The position numbers and the translations under genes were made by a program. A stretch of 26,836 nucleotides of DNA, taken from contig RPFO01001201.1 of NCBI GenBank assembly GCA_009746045.1, positions 1 to 26,836 of the forward strand, given 5' to 3'. Shown here piece by piece: positions 16,840 to 26,836 of the stretch. Below the pieces are notes generated by a model that did not search any database, had not been told where the DNA came from, and saw only the letters and a program-made list of their open reading frames with translations. The DNA is from Mesostigma viride (taxonomy: Eukaryota; Streptophyta; Mesostigmatophyceae; Mesostigmatales; Mesostigmataceae). Numbering within the stretch: position 1 is the first letter of the stretch; every line of letters begins with the position of its first letter.

Positions 16840-17215
16840 CTTGTGCCTGCCTTTGCCCTAACTGTTACCCTAGCATCTGCCCTTGCCCCTATCCTTTGAT
16901 CCCCAGTGTTTGCCGTTGCCCTCATCCTTTCCCTAGTGCCTGCCCTTGTCTTCATCTTTTCCCTTGTGCCTGCCCTTGCCCTTGTCCGTTCCCTCGTGCT
17001 TGACTTGTCCTAATCTCTTTCCCTTGCGCCTGCCCTTGCCCTTATCCGCTTCCCTTGTGCCTGCCCCTGCCCTTGCCCTTGTCATTTCCCTTGAGCCTGC
17101 CCTTTTGGCAAGCACAAGTGCCTTTGTCCTTTCCTTGGCCTTGTGCTTGCTCTTCCAGTTTCCCTTTCCTTTGCTCGTGCGGTTGCCTTTGCTCTTACCC
17201 GGGTGCTTGCCCTTG
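16840..17215. repeat. Degenerate minisatellite of CCTTGCCC-type units
   Basis: Imperfect units of about 35-45 bp built from CCTGCCCTTGCCCTTGTCC and TTCCCTTGTG recur across this stretch. Frames through it encode Pro/Cys-rich repeats with no meaning as protein. Confidence 0.75.
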
Positions 17216-19050
<1,835 letters not shown>

Positions 19051-19060
19051 GAGGGTGGTG

Positions 19061-19500
19061 GTACACAAATACCGTACAGGTGGTACCATACACAACTGCA
19101 GCCAGGACAACAGCCGGGCGCTGCGTACCTGCCGTGGGAAGGAGGGGGGTGGTACACAAATACCGTACAGGTGGTACACAACTGCAGCCAGCACAACAGC
19201 GAGTCGCTGCGTACCTGCCGTGGGAAGGAGGGAGGTGGTACACAAAAACCGTACAGGTGGTACACAACTGCAGCCAGCACAACAGCGAGTCGCTGCGTAC
19301 CTGCCGTGGGAAGGAGGGGGGTGGTACACAAATACCGTACAGGTGGTACACAACTGCAGCCAGCACAACAGCGAGTCGCTGCGTACCTGCCGTGGGAAGG
19401 AGGGAGGTGGTACACAAAAACCGTACAGGTGGTACACAACTGCAGCCAGCACAACAGCGAGTCGCTGCGTACCTGCCGTGGGAAGGAGGGGGGTGCTACA
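19061..19500. repeat. 86-bp tandem repeat with alternating subtypes
   Basis: The landmark GTACACAAA recurs at 19061, 19152, 19238, 19324 and 19410, with a partial unit at 19496. The first interval is 91 bp (five extra bases) and the others are 86. From 19152 on, units alternate between AAATACCG with a GGGGGGT run before it and AAAAACCG with GGGAGGT, so the array has grown as 172-bp dimers. All six frames stay open through it only because of the repeat. Confidence 0.92.
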
Positions 19501-20215
19501 CAAATATCCGACCTATATATTAGCGATAGCCGCCGCCTATTAAACAGGTCCTATTCATCACGAGCGTCAACGCCCCGTCATCGCCCCGTCATCGCCCGGC
19601 CGAGGGCCTTAACCTGTTAACTGTTTATTCGGAGTGATAGTCAACGACCTATACTACCAATAGCTGCCGCATATCAAACATCGGTTTTTCATCGGGCCCG
19701 TCGAGGGCGATGACGGTGACGGTCGTCACCGTCATCGCCCTCGACGGGCCAACATCTAAACTCTTCTCTTAATCAACAATCTATATTACCAATAGCCGCC
19801 GCCTATCAAACAGATCCTATTCATCACGCGCGTCAACGCCCCGTCATCGCCCCGTCATCGCCCCGTGATCGCCATGCCGAGCCAGCCGAGGGCCAACCTC
19901 TTAACTCTTTACATTTGTATTCGGAGTAGTAGTCAACGACCTATATTACCAATAGCCGCCGCATATCAAAAAGGTCGTATTCATGACGCCCGTCGAGGGC
20001 GATGACGGTGACGCCGTCACCGTCATCGCCCACGGGCCAACATCTAAACTCTTCTCTTAATCAACAATCTATATTACCAATAGCCGCCGCCTGTCAAACA
20101 GATCCTATTCATCACGCGCGTCAACGCCCCGTCATCGCCCCGTCATCGCCCCGTCATCGCTCCGTGATCGCCATGCCGACTGCCGAGGGCCAACCTCTTA
20201 ACTCTTTATTCGGAG
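19501..20215. repeat. Satellite of alternating ~145-bp half-units, one type bearing a hairpin
   Basis: Half-units share a core like ATTACCAATAGCCGCCGC. One type carries several CCGTCATCGCC units (near 19567, 19833 and 20121), the other a GC-rich palindrome (19695-19750 and near 19985-20036). The CTATTCATCA landmark recurs at 19551, 19817 and 20105, giving higher-order periods of 266 and 288. Small AATCTATATTACC-type segments join the types. Confidence 0.8.
19695..19750. repeat. Perfect 26-bp-arm palindrome with a 4-nt loop
   Basis: Arm 19695-19720 starts GGCCCGTCGAGGGCGATGAC and is exactly complementary to 19725-19750, with loop GGTC. A related but imperfect palindrome lies at about 19988-20036 in the next satellite unit, with small gaps between the arms. 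Confidence 0.9.
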
Positions 20216-22261
20216 TAATAGTTAACTGCCGGCATTGCCATACAAGAAGAAGCTCTCGATCCTAGGTATAGACTACCTCGGGTATCATCATCGTAATTGC
20301 TAGCATCGAGATCATTCATACCTACCGACGATGGCCAGCTGCAAAAGAAAAATGTCGACCAACAGACAGGACCTATCGCCGGGAACCCTCAAGGCAATAA
20401 GGGCGAGACAGGCTTTCACCGTTAAGTAAAGTTGTCCACATCGTGCTAAGGAATTTGTGCTAATCTATGAGTACCTATATGGACACTTTGTCGCATTTTT
20501 TACATGGCAAATAAGCGATGTATGTGTCATGTAGGCTGCCATTGGTGCATGCATGCATGGGCCAGCAATGATGGTCAGAGGTACATTGTGCCTATGAGAT
20601 AACCATCGATTTGTTGATCAGCAAGTGATTCATTACGTGAGACAACAATATGTTTGGGGGCTAAGCTTCTTACATTGGTCACATGGCCCGCCATAATTGT
20701 TTTCTTATGTGTTTAAGGTTAGGGCTCTGTTCATGACTGAACGTCATGAACGCGCTCTATTCATGACATTGATTAATTGATTTTAATTAGTCTCATGTCC
20801 ATGTTGGGGGACCGGGATCTCTGAATTCCCCAAAGAAGATATAGTGGAAGTCACCCCAAGACGTCAATATCCGTCAAGACGTCAATAACAACATGTATGT
20901 CCACAGCTCAGCTAGTAGTCTAAAATATGGGCCTCGAGCTAATCTTGCACGCAAGCAATGCCTATCATCAAGGATTAATTAATGCCTATCAACAAGGAGA
21001 CAATCATGCTTGTTAAATTTCCTAGGACCCACAACTGGGGGGTCGTAGTCTTTGACAATGTCCGCCTGGGCAACGCTACTAATCCTACACATCCGAGGTC
21101 CCATGTCTGAATAAGAGGGGTTGAGCGGATGACGCCAACAGTGTCTGTGCTCTGCATGTCAGCTAAAATCATATCGCGGAGACAAACATATGTGATGCCA
21201 GATCTCCTTTGCGGCCGTTCCGAGCTTGGCACTGGATTCGTTGTCCACATCGTCGCGTCGCTGCCGCAACACGATGTTTTCTGGCATCCGCGGGCTTTTG
21301 GTTCCCGCCGCACATTTGAAAGTGCTGTCCTCCGGCTTTTTGCCTTTGCACCGTGTGCAGTTCTTGGACGTTTGGAATCACGGCATGGCTAACGTGATGA
21401 CTGACTAGCTAGACCTTTTCAGTGGTTTTCCATTTGCGGGTATTTCCTCGTAAATGGTGGGAGAGCGATCGCAGCAATGGTGCTCACCACTAGACACTCC
21501 CGGCCAGTTAGGCTAGAAACACACGCCCTGATCAAGCATGCTGTTTCCGGCCCCACCGTCTAGGTCATCTAGTCGCTCCACACGTAAGCCAGCCATAATT
21601 TCAATGCACAAGGATACACATTTCCATCACCATTCATCTTCATCATCCTGAACGACTCGAAAACGCGGAAAAGATAACGGCAGGCTCGAGCTACCATGGT
21701 CCGGATTCTCCCGATTTCTGGCCTGCGCTGGTTGTCTCTTTGATATGGCGGTATGTCCAATGTTGGCCACTGCGTCGCCTAACAGGTTCTTACATGGTCG
21801 GCAAGGGCCTGACCATGTAAGAAGATATCTCCCTGGCTGGCCAGTCCACAAGGAACCAGCACAGACCTCATCTGAATCAACCTGATTAATTAACTAACTA
21901 CTTAATTCATTTATTAAACTCATGCCCCCATTAGGGAGTCAAGGAGCATTAGCTAACCCCGATTAATTAATTAATTAATTAATTAAACACGTGCTCCTGT
22001 TGGGGAGTCACGGAGCACCGAAGTGCTTTTAATCCCTGTGTGTGCACAACAGGAGAAAGGGCAGAGACCCCCAGTCTCCTTCATGCCTAAGGCATGCCAC
22101 AGCTGCATTCGGGAACGCTAGCTAAACGGACACGCTAACGATCCGGCAATCTGTGGGTGCAATAAGACCCATGTGAGCATGGCATAACACTAGGAGCGTG
22201 GGCAAGTAATCTCATCATAGCCAGGACGTAGCATGGCTGTACTAGGACTATACCCCGATCA
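20216..22261. other. Element interior, no gene; small repeats and hairpins
   Basis: No convincing coding frame. Visible small features are an inverted repeat GTTCATGAC/GTCATGAAC near 20729-20751, a short duplication around 20957-20998, the 29-bp dispersed repeat at 21720-21748, a 13-bp-arm hairpin at 21787-21823, and a TTAA run at 21961-21987 with GGAGTCA-GGAGCA motifs on either side. Confidence 0.4.
21787..21823. repeat. Hairpin with 13-bp perfect arms
   Basis: TTCTTACATGGTC (21787-21799) is complementary to 21811-21823 with an 11-nt loop. No U-tract or gene end adjoins it, so it is not called a terminator. Confidence 0.6.
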
Positions 22262-23148
22262 ATGGATGGATGGATGGATGGATGGATGGATGGATGGATG
22301 GATGGATGGATGGATGGATGGATGGATGGATGGATGGATGGATGGATGGATGGATGGATGGATGGATGGATGGATGGATGGATGGATGGATGGATGGATG
22401 GATGGATGGATGGATGGATGGATGGATGGATGGATGGATGGATGGATGGATGGATGGATGGATGGATGGATGGATGGATGGATGGATGGATGGATGGATG
22501 GATGGATGGATGGATGGATGGATGGATGGATGGATGGATGGATGGATGGATGGATGGATGGATGGATGGATGGATGGATGGATGGATGGATGGATGGATG
22601 GATGGATGGATGGATGGATGGATGGATGGATGGATGGATGGATGGATGGATGGATGGATGGATGGATGGATGGATGGATGGATGGATGGATGGATGGATG
22701 GATGGATGGATGGATGGATGGATGGATGGATGGATGGATGGATGGATGGATGGATGGATGGATGGATGGATGGATGGATGGATGGATGGATGGATGGATG
22801 GATGGATGGATGGATGGATGGATGGATGGATGGATGGATGGATGGATGGATGGATGGATGGATGGATGGATGGATGGATGGATGGATGGATGGATGGATG
22901 GATGGATGGATGGATGGATGGATGGATGGATGGATGGATGGATGGATGGATGGATGGATGGATGGATGGATGGATGGATGGATGGATGGATGGATGGATG
23001 GATGGATGGATGGATGGATGGATGGATGGATGGATGGATGGATGGATGGATGGATGGATGGATGGATGGATGGATGGATGGATGGATGGATGGATGGATG
23101 GATGGATGGATGGATGGATGGATGGATGGATGGATGGATGGATGGATG
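22262..23148. repeat. Uninterrupted (ATGG)n microsatellite, 887 bp
   Basis: About 222 copies of ATGG run without any substitution or indel that I could see. Because the unit is 4 bp, frames encode a four-residue MDGW repeat on one strand and IHPS on the other. Such long perfect tracts are either very recent expansions or partly shaped by assembly. Confidence 0.98.
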
Positions 23149-23392
23149 TCAGGCTTGTCTTACATGATGCAGTGGAACTTTGGTGCTGGAGGGTTAATTG
23201 TGGCCCGGTCTGGTTTAGCTTCAGTGCTCTCATGGCGGCCTTCATTTGTAATTATTTGAATGCATGCCCATTGGGCCATGCATAGTGTATATTTTTTACG
23301 CATGCACGCCCATTATGTATCGCTGGGTCCATCCCATCAATGCTTGTTTATTGCCAGGTCTGGTGTAAGTAAGTTAGTGCTATCTAGTCTAC
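23149..23392. other. Short non-coding spacer
   Basis: Apart from frames that run on from the microsatellite, nothing is visible here. Confidence 0.35.
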
Positions 23393-23540
23393 AAAATCCT
23401 CACTACACTTCTCCCCAAAGCGCCCCTTCCGCTTTGGGGGAGGGGGCTTACCCACATGGGCTGGCGTGTGAGCCGGGACATTGGTCTTCCACCTCTTCTT
23501 GTTCTGCATAGGAACAGAGAGCGAAGAAATGCGGTGTGGG
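23393..23540 (-). pseudogene. Diverged copy of the PPPPKR-tailed small ORF
   Basis: The minus strand encodes ISSLSVPMQNKKRWKT and then HTPAHVGKPPPPKRKGRFGE, matching the C-terminus of the plus-strand ORF at 12833-13030. The upstream part differs. Flanking DNA (23641-23730) shares the CCGTTGGGAG core and a CTACAACCTGCA-ending segment with 13100-13240, though in a different relative orientation. It is an unrecognised repeat-family protein remnant. Confidence 0.45.
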
Positions 23541-23772
23541 GACCCCTTCTCGTGGTAATGCGTTACATGTACTCCCCACCGGGCTTTGCTCTTCATGGGT
23601 TCATAAAGACAACAATTATTCAGTAAGAATTTAATAAATTAGGAACATATATCCGTTGGGAGTCACTGTTACACATATACCTGAAAAGGGGCATATGATT
23701 TTAAATACATTCTGAGCTACAACCTGCACGTGCATGGGTTTAGTTAACTGGCACCTATACTAGAGGCCTGAC

Positions 23773-23946
23773 ATGGGGTGGAGCTTCAGTGCTTCCCCGC
23801 CTTCTCCTTCTCCCACACTGGGTGCTCCGCGTCCTTCTTCTCCGGCCCTGCCCATGGGTGCACCGGCCCCGCCTCCTCCTTCTCCTCTCGGGACGATTCG
23901 CGCTCCACGCATGGCTGCAGCATCAGTTAGCACGGGCAAGACATAG
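23773..23946 (+). CDS. Small Pro/Ser/Ala-rich ORF, unrecognised
   Basis: This 57-residue frame starts ATG (MGWSFSASPPSPSPTLGA) and has a continuous Pro/Ser-rich composition (ALPMGAPAPPPPSPLG) typical of real low-complexity protein regions in green algae. It could be a first or last exon of a longer gene, or a chance frame in C-rich DNA. No domain, no promoter and no partner gene are seen. Confidence 0.2.
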   Translation: MGWSFSASPPSPSPTLGAPRPSSPALPMGAPAPPPPSPLGTIRAPRMAAASVSTGKT

Positions 23947-24528
23947 CAGTAACCGCGCTATTGCTGTTCTAGCACCAGCCTAGCAGACTGCCATGATCAC
24001 TCAGCAAACCCACGACAGCTAAACCCTTGGCTGTCACAACCAGTCCATGCATCATTAAGTATGGGTACAGGGAAAGCTTCCCGCATATCCATGGCCATAT
24101 GGATGGCAGCAACACAACGACTTGCCCCCTAGCCCCCCGTGCACACACAAAAACGTGGGTCGTGGCTTCCACGCCCCATCCGCCATGCATGACAGCGCGT
24201 ACCTTACTCGCATTCACACCGGGCTGCATCCCAGCGCCGTTGCTGTCCCCATGTGACACGTCGGCTGATTAAGCAGACACACAGCAGAGTCTGATGTAAA
24301 CCGCTAAACCCCAAACCCATGCAGACCACAGTCAAGGACGCGTGCATGTCAAGCCATGCCAATTGTGAACCGTACAGCAATTTACTTTTCAAGCCTGAAG
24401 AGGTGGATAGCAGATACTAGCCTGGAAGAGGTTACAGGGGCACATGTCCATTAGCGAGCGGAACAACACAGCATACACCCTACAAGCGTACCGCACAATG
24501 TCCTCCTGCAATTGTCTGCAGATCTCCC

Positions 24529-24628
24529 AATGCCGCAGACATCTCCACTGCTCTCATGGCGATTGCAAATGCTTCATGCCGCTGACATCTCCACTGCTCT
24601 CATGGCGATTGCAAATGCTTGATGCCGC
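24529..24628. repeat. 46-bp tandem duplication
   Basis: The sequence ATGCCGC-GACATCTCCACTGC through GATTGCAAATGCTT occurs twice in tandem (24529-24574 and 24575-24620) with two to three differences, followed by the start of a third copy. It adjoins the 3' side of the candidate minus-strand gene at 24700-25810. Confidence 0.85.
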
Positions 24629-24699
24629 ACCTCTGCTTACAGCAGAAAAGCTTCCTCCGGGCGAGGCACCTGACTGGAACCAACACCCATTCCTTGGCT

Positions 24700-25810
24700 T
24701 CACAACGTGGCCATGACAGCATCGTGAATCTGCTTCGCCAACGCCCACACTTCAGGACCCGCGCCCTGCACCGCCATGGCCACAGGCTGCACCGCTGCAA
24801 TCGATGCAGCATTCACTGCCTGCGCCGCACCATGTACTGCATGCACGAAAGCCAATCCTGGCTCGGTTATCATGGTCTTGCCCGATTCCTGCTGCTTCTT
24901 CTTCTTCGATGCGGTCATGCGCACTTTATACCCCTTCCTCTCCAAGCACGCCTTCAGCACCTGGCTCGTGCGGTGCTGAATATGCTTCTGAAGGCGCGCC
25001 TTCTAAACACGAAATGTTGGCAATGTATGATTCCCAAACGGCATGATAGGCACATAATCAGTCCCATTAATTGCTTTGCGGCAGTCAATGCACCAGAACA
25101 CCTGTTGAAAAAAGAAGGTTATGCACGCTAGCGATTACCCGCGGCAAGAAGCAATCAACACGCCTCGCTAACAACTGCAACCACAATGTAATTCATGACG
25201 GGCCACTCACCGCTACCCTGCTCTCCTGATTCAATGTCTCCCCATTCTCAAGGCCTCCATTGTAAACCTCTCCGTCTTCACCATCGTCATCGTCTTCCTC
25301 TTCCTCCACTCCGACGTATCCGTGTTTCCTTTTCCTAAGATACCTAGGGTTGTTCAAGTCGTATGTGCGGCGTTGGCACACTTCCAACAAAATTTTGGCC
25401 GCCTCTACCCATTACCATTTATTCGTACTATCATAACATATCCAGGCGTTTGAAAAATCATTCCCTCGTTCGAACTTCTACCCCTGGGCGTCCATGACGA
25501 GGCAGTCACGACGGGACGCAGATGCACAAAAATAAAACAAGGCGACATCCCTTCAATCATTGACCAAAAAACAGAATACGCGCAGAACTTGGATTTCAAC
25601 ACCACGCACCCATTACCAGCGAGCACGGCTGGCCTGCAACCGCCATCATTTCATAACCAGAAGCCAGGGCCCACACTCCATCCCGTTACCTCATCTTCCA
25701 CGCACGGCTTCCGCTGCTTCCCTCTGCTCTTTCGCATTCTCCGCCAGCAACCTCGCCTTCTCCTCGTCCAACAATCCACTAAGAATAAAATCCCCTCTAT
25801 TGGACGCCAT
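24700..25810 (-). pseudogene. Candidate three-exon gene of unknown function near the right end of the TIR element
   Basis: Exon 1 (25810-25706) starts ATG and reads MASNRGDFILSGLLDEEKAR with a Lys/Glu-rich helix. A GTGCGT donor and an AG acceptor bound a 303-bp intron. Exon 2 (25402-25211) encodes ILLEVCQRRTYDLNNPRYLR and then a strongly acidic patch. A GTGAGT donor and a pyrimidine-rich TTTTTTCAACAG acceptor bound a 109-bp intron. Exon 3 (25101-24700) begins VFWCIDCRKAINGTDYVPIM and all junctions are in phase 0. A TAG at 25005-25003 interrupts exon 3, but the frame beyond stays open and protein-like (KARLQKHIQHRTSQ, YKVRMTASKKKK) to a stop at 24700. So it is either a 131-residue protein or a longer gene broken by one stop. 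The Cys pair (C-x2-C) may be part of a zinc finger. The family is not recognised. It could be the element's own accessory protein or a captured host gene. Confidence 0.4.
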
Positions 25811-26079
25811 TCAGACGAACTTTGCTAGCGTCTTTTCACCGGCCCCAGCACACATAATCTATAGCCGCTTACTGACAACGGCCGACAACGACAACTGCTG
25901 AATAGGCGAAAAAGGCTGATAACTACATTTTTATATTTCGCTGCATTTGCTAATAGACACGCACGTTCTCCCACTTCTCCATTACAATATAATTATCCAT
26001 CTGGCCGTGTACAGGCAAAGATCCCCGAAGTAACTTACTGAAACGTATCTTACAGCATCGGATCACTGGCACCTAATCT
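25811..26079. other. Sequence upstream of the candidate minus-strand gene
   Basis: This AT-rich stretch would hold the promoter of the gene at 24700-25810. I see no clear TATA box at a sensible distance and no other gene. Confidence 0.3.
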
Positions 26080-26261
26080 ACAGGTGGTAGATTACCAACC
26101 AAGACCCGTCGCGGTAATTTACTCTGTCGGTAATGTACTACCAAAGATGTGCAGTCGTAACGTTACTCTTACTTACGGCTAGTAAAATTACTACGTAGGA
26201 TGATAGGTAGTAATGATTACGGCGTTGGATCTCACGCCTCGTATCTAGGTAGTAAGATAAG
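26080..26261. repeat. Right subterminal region with dispersed GTAAnnTAC motifs
   Basis: Variants of the left subterminal motif occur in both orientations: GGTAATTTACTC, GGTAATGTACTACC, GTAAAATTACTAC and AGGTAGTAATGATTAC. Unlike the left end they are not a regular tandem array. This asymmetry is common in CACTA-type ends. Confidence 0.6.
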
Positions 26262-26317
26262 ACCTCGTAATTTACGCCTCGGATCATTTTTACTACCCTC
26301 GGACGAAAAGTATAGTG
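26262..26317 (-). repeat. Right terminal inverted repeat (56 bp)
   Basis: It is a perfect reverse complement of 15337-15392 and ends GTATAGTG, followed by the CA duplication at 26318-26319. Confidence 0.95.
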
Positions 26318-26319
26318 CA

Positions 26320-26836
26320 TTCGGTGCAGGCCTACCTCGAGGCCCACCCCACCCAGTGACGCTGTCGTCAAGGTCGACTGTTACACCGCGTTCAACAGTC
26401 TGTCCCGCGCAAGCATGTTTGCGGCAGTCATGGAGTCCTTCGAGGACTTGTACGCTTGGACAGCCGTGTGCTACGGCCAGCCCGGCCAACTGGTTCACAT
26501 CATGGAGGACGGCACTCGCGGCGGCCTACTGTCGCGGTCGGGCACCCAGCAAGGGGAACCCCTGGGACCCCTGTACTTTGCCGCCCCACTCCAGGGTTGC
26601 CTCCAAGCGGTCCATGCTGCCCACCCGGCGGTAGCTATCCAGGCCTACTTGGATGATATCTACCTCATGGGCCCTGTGCCGGACACCACCGCGGCTCTGC
26701 TGGCGCTGCAGACCGCGGTGGCCGACATCAAACCTCCAGTTGACCCTGGCCAAGTGCGCGGTGTACTCGCCCCAAGGTGATTGCTCCGGCTTTCCGCCCC
26801 AGCTCTTGGGCCGGGACGAGCGCCTCCATGGGTTGG
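26320..26836 (+). pseudogene. LINE reverse transcriptase, 3' part (continues past the window)
   Basis: The frame continues directly from 15336 (SVQAYLEAHPT), then shifts by one base near 26357. It then shows the RT palm motifs: DAVVKVDCYTAFNSLSRASM (motif A with catalytic Asp), SRSGTQQGEPLGPLYFAAPL (motif B) and AIQAYLDDIYLMGP (motif C, YLDD at 26645-26656). Another shift occurs near 26733, after which LQLTLAKCAVYSPQ resumes in a different frame. Catalytic residues remain, but at least four frameshifts over the two halves make this a pseudogene. The end of the ORF is outside the window. Confidence 0.85.

Noticed and set aside
22233-23285. Open frames of 300-350 codons through the ATGG repeat (MDGW and IHPS repeats)
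   Set aside because: Any frame through a perfect ATGG tract without a stop stays open; composition is fully explained by the microsatellite.
25460-25490. tRNA-like GTTCGAAC box
   Set aside because: No matching A box or cloverleaf can be drawn around it.

Overview
The window looks like transposon-dense nuclear DNA of a green-lineage eukaryote, most likely an alga. I infer this from nested retroelements, candidate spliced introns, long simple-sequence and satellite arrays, a Ty3/Gypsy element carrying a DNA methyltransferase (an association published for charophyte algae and dinoflagellates), and the absence of any bacterial-style gene organisation. I cannot name the species. No confident single-copy host gene is visible.

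Region 1-12460: a minus-strand LINE-1-type ORF1 (start about 12360, end 272) has been split by a 10.66 kb Ty3/Gypsy element on the plus strand (387-11050). The element is flanked by 4-bp CCCC duplications, and removing it with one duplication puts the LINE ORF back in frame. It encodes Gag, then protease plus a C5-cytosine DNA methyltransferase, then reverse transcriptase-RNase H-integrase-PHD finger. Its ends are unusual. Call the 1136-bp repeat B and the 142-bp repeat A; the layout is B-genes-A-B-A, not LTR-genes-LTR. The polypurine tract and a self-complementary primer-binding-like site imply a replicated LTR of A+GC+B, while the integrated ends (TGTC...GACA) lie inside that LTR at a perfect palindrome, GACAGCTGTC. 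This is a circularly permuted, split-direct-repeat structure in an element that uses a DDE integrase. Copies of B differ at only three positions seen, so the insertion is young.

Region 12460-14460: repeat debris. It holds a 380-bp inverted-repeat unit with a small ORF, a second LINE ORF1 fragment, and a TATA-containing stretch without a recognised gene.

Region 14470-26836: a decayed LINE reverse transcriptase is split by a 10.98 kb DNA element (15337-26317) with perfect 56-bp terminal inverted repeats starting CACTA and a CA dinucleotide on both sides. Precise removal restores the LINE reading frame. The DNA element has 15-bp subterminal repeats, many minisatellites and satellites, a 100-bp (GA)n tract, an 887-bp uninterrupted (ATGG)n tract, and one plausible three-exon minus-strand gene near its right end. 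I recognise no transposase in it.

The likely order of events is: two old LINE copies, insertion of the TIR element into one of them, and a recent insertion of the methyltransferase-bearing Gypsy element into the other. The most interesting object is the Gypsy element, which combines a captured DNA methyltransferase, a chromatin-reader finger, apparent self-priming and an integration site inside its own LTR.
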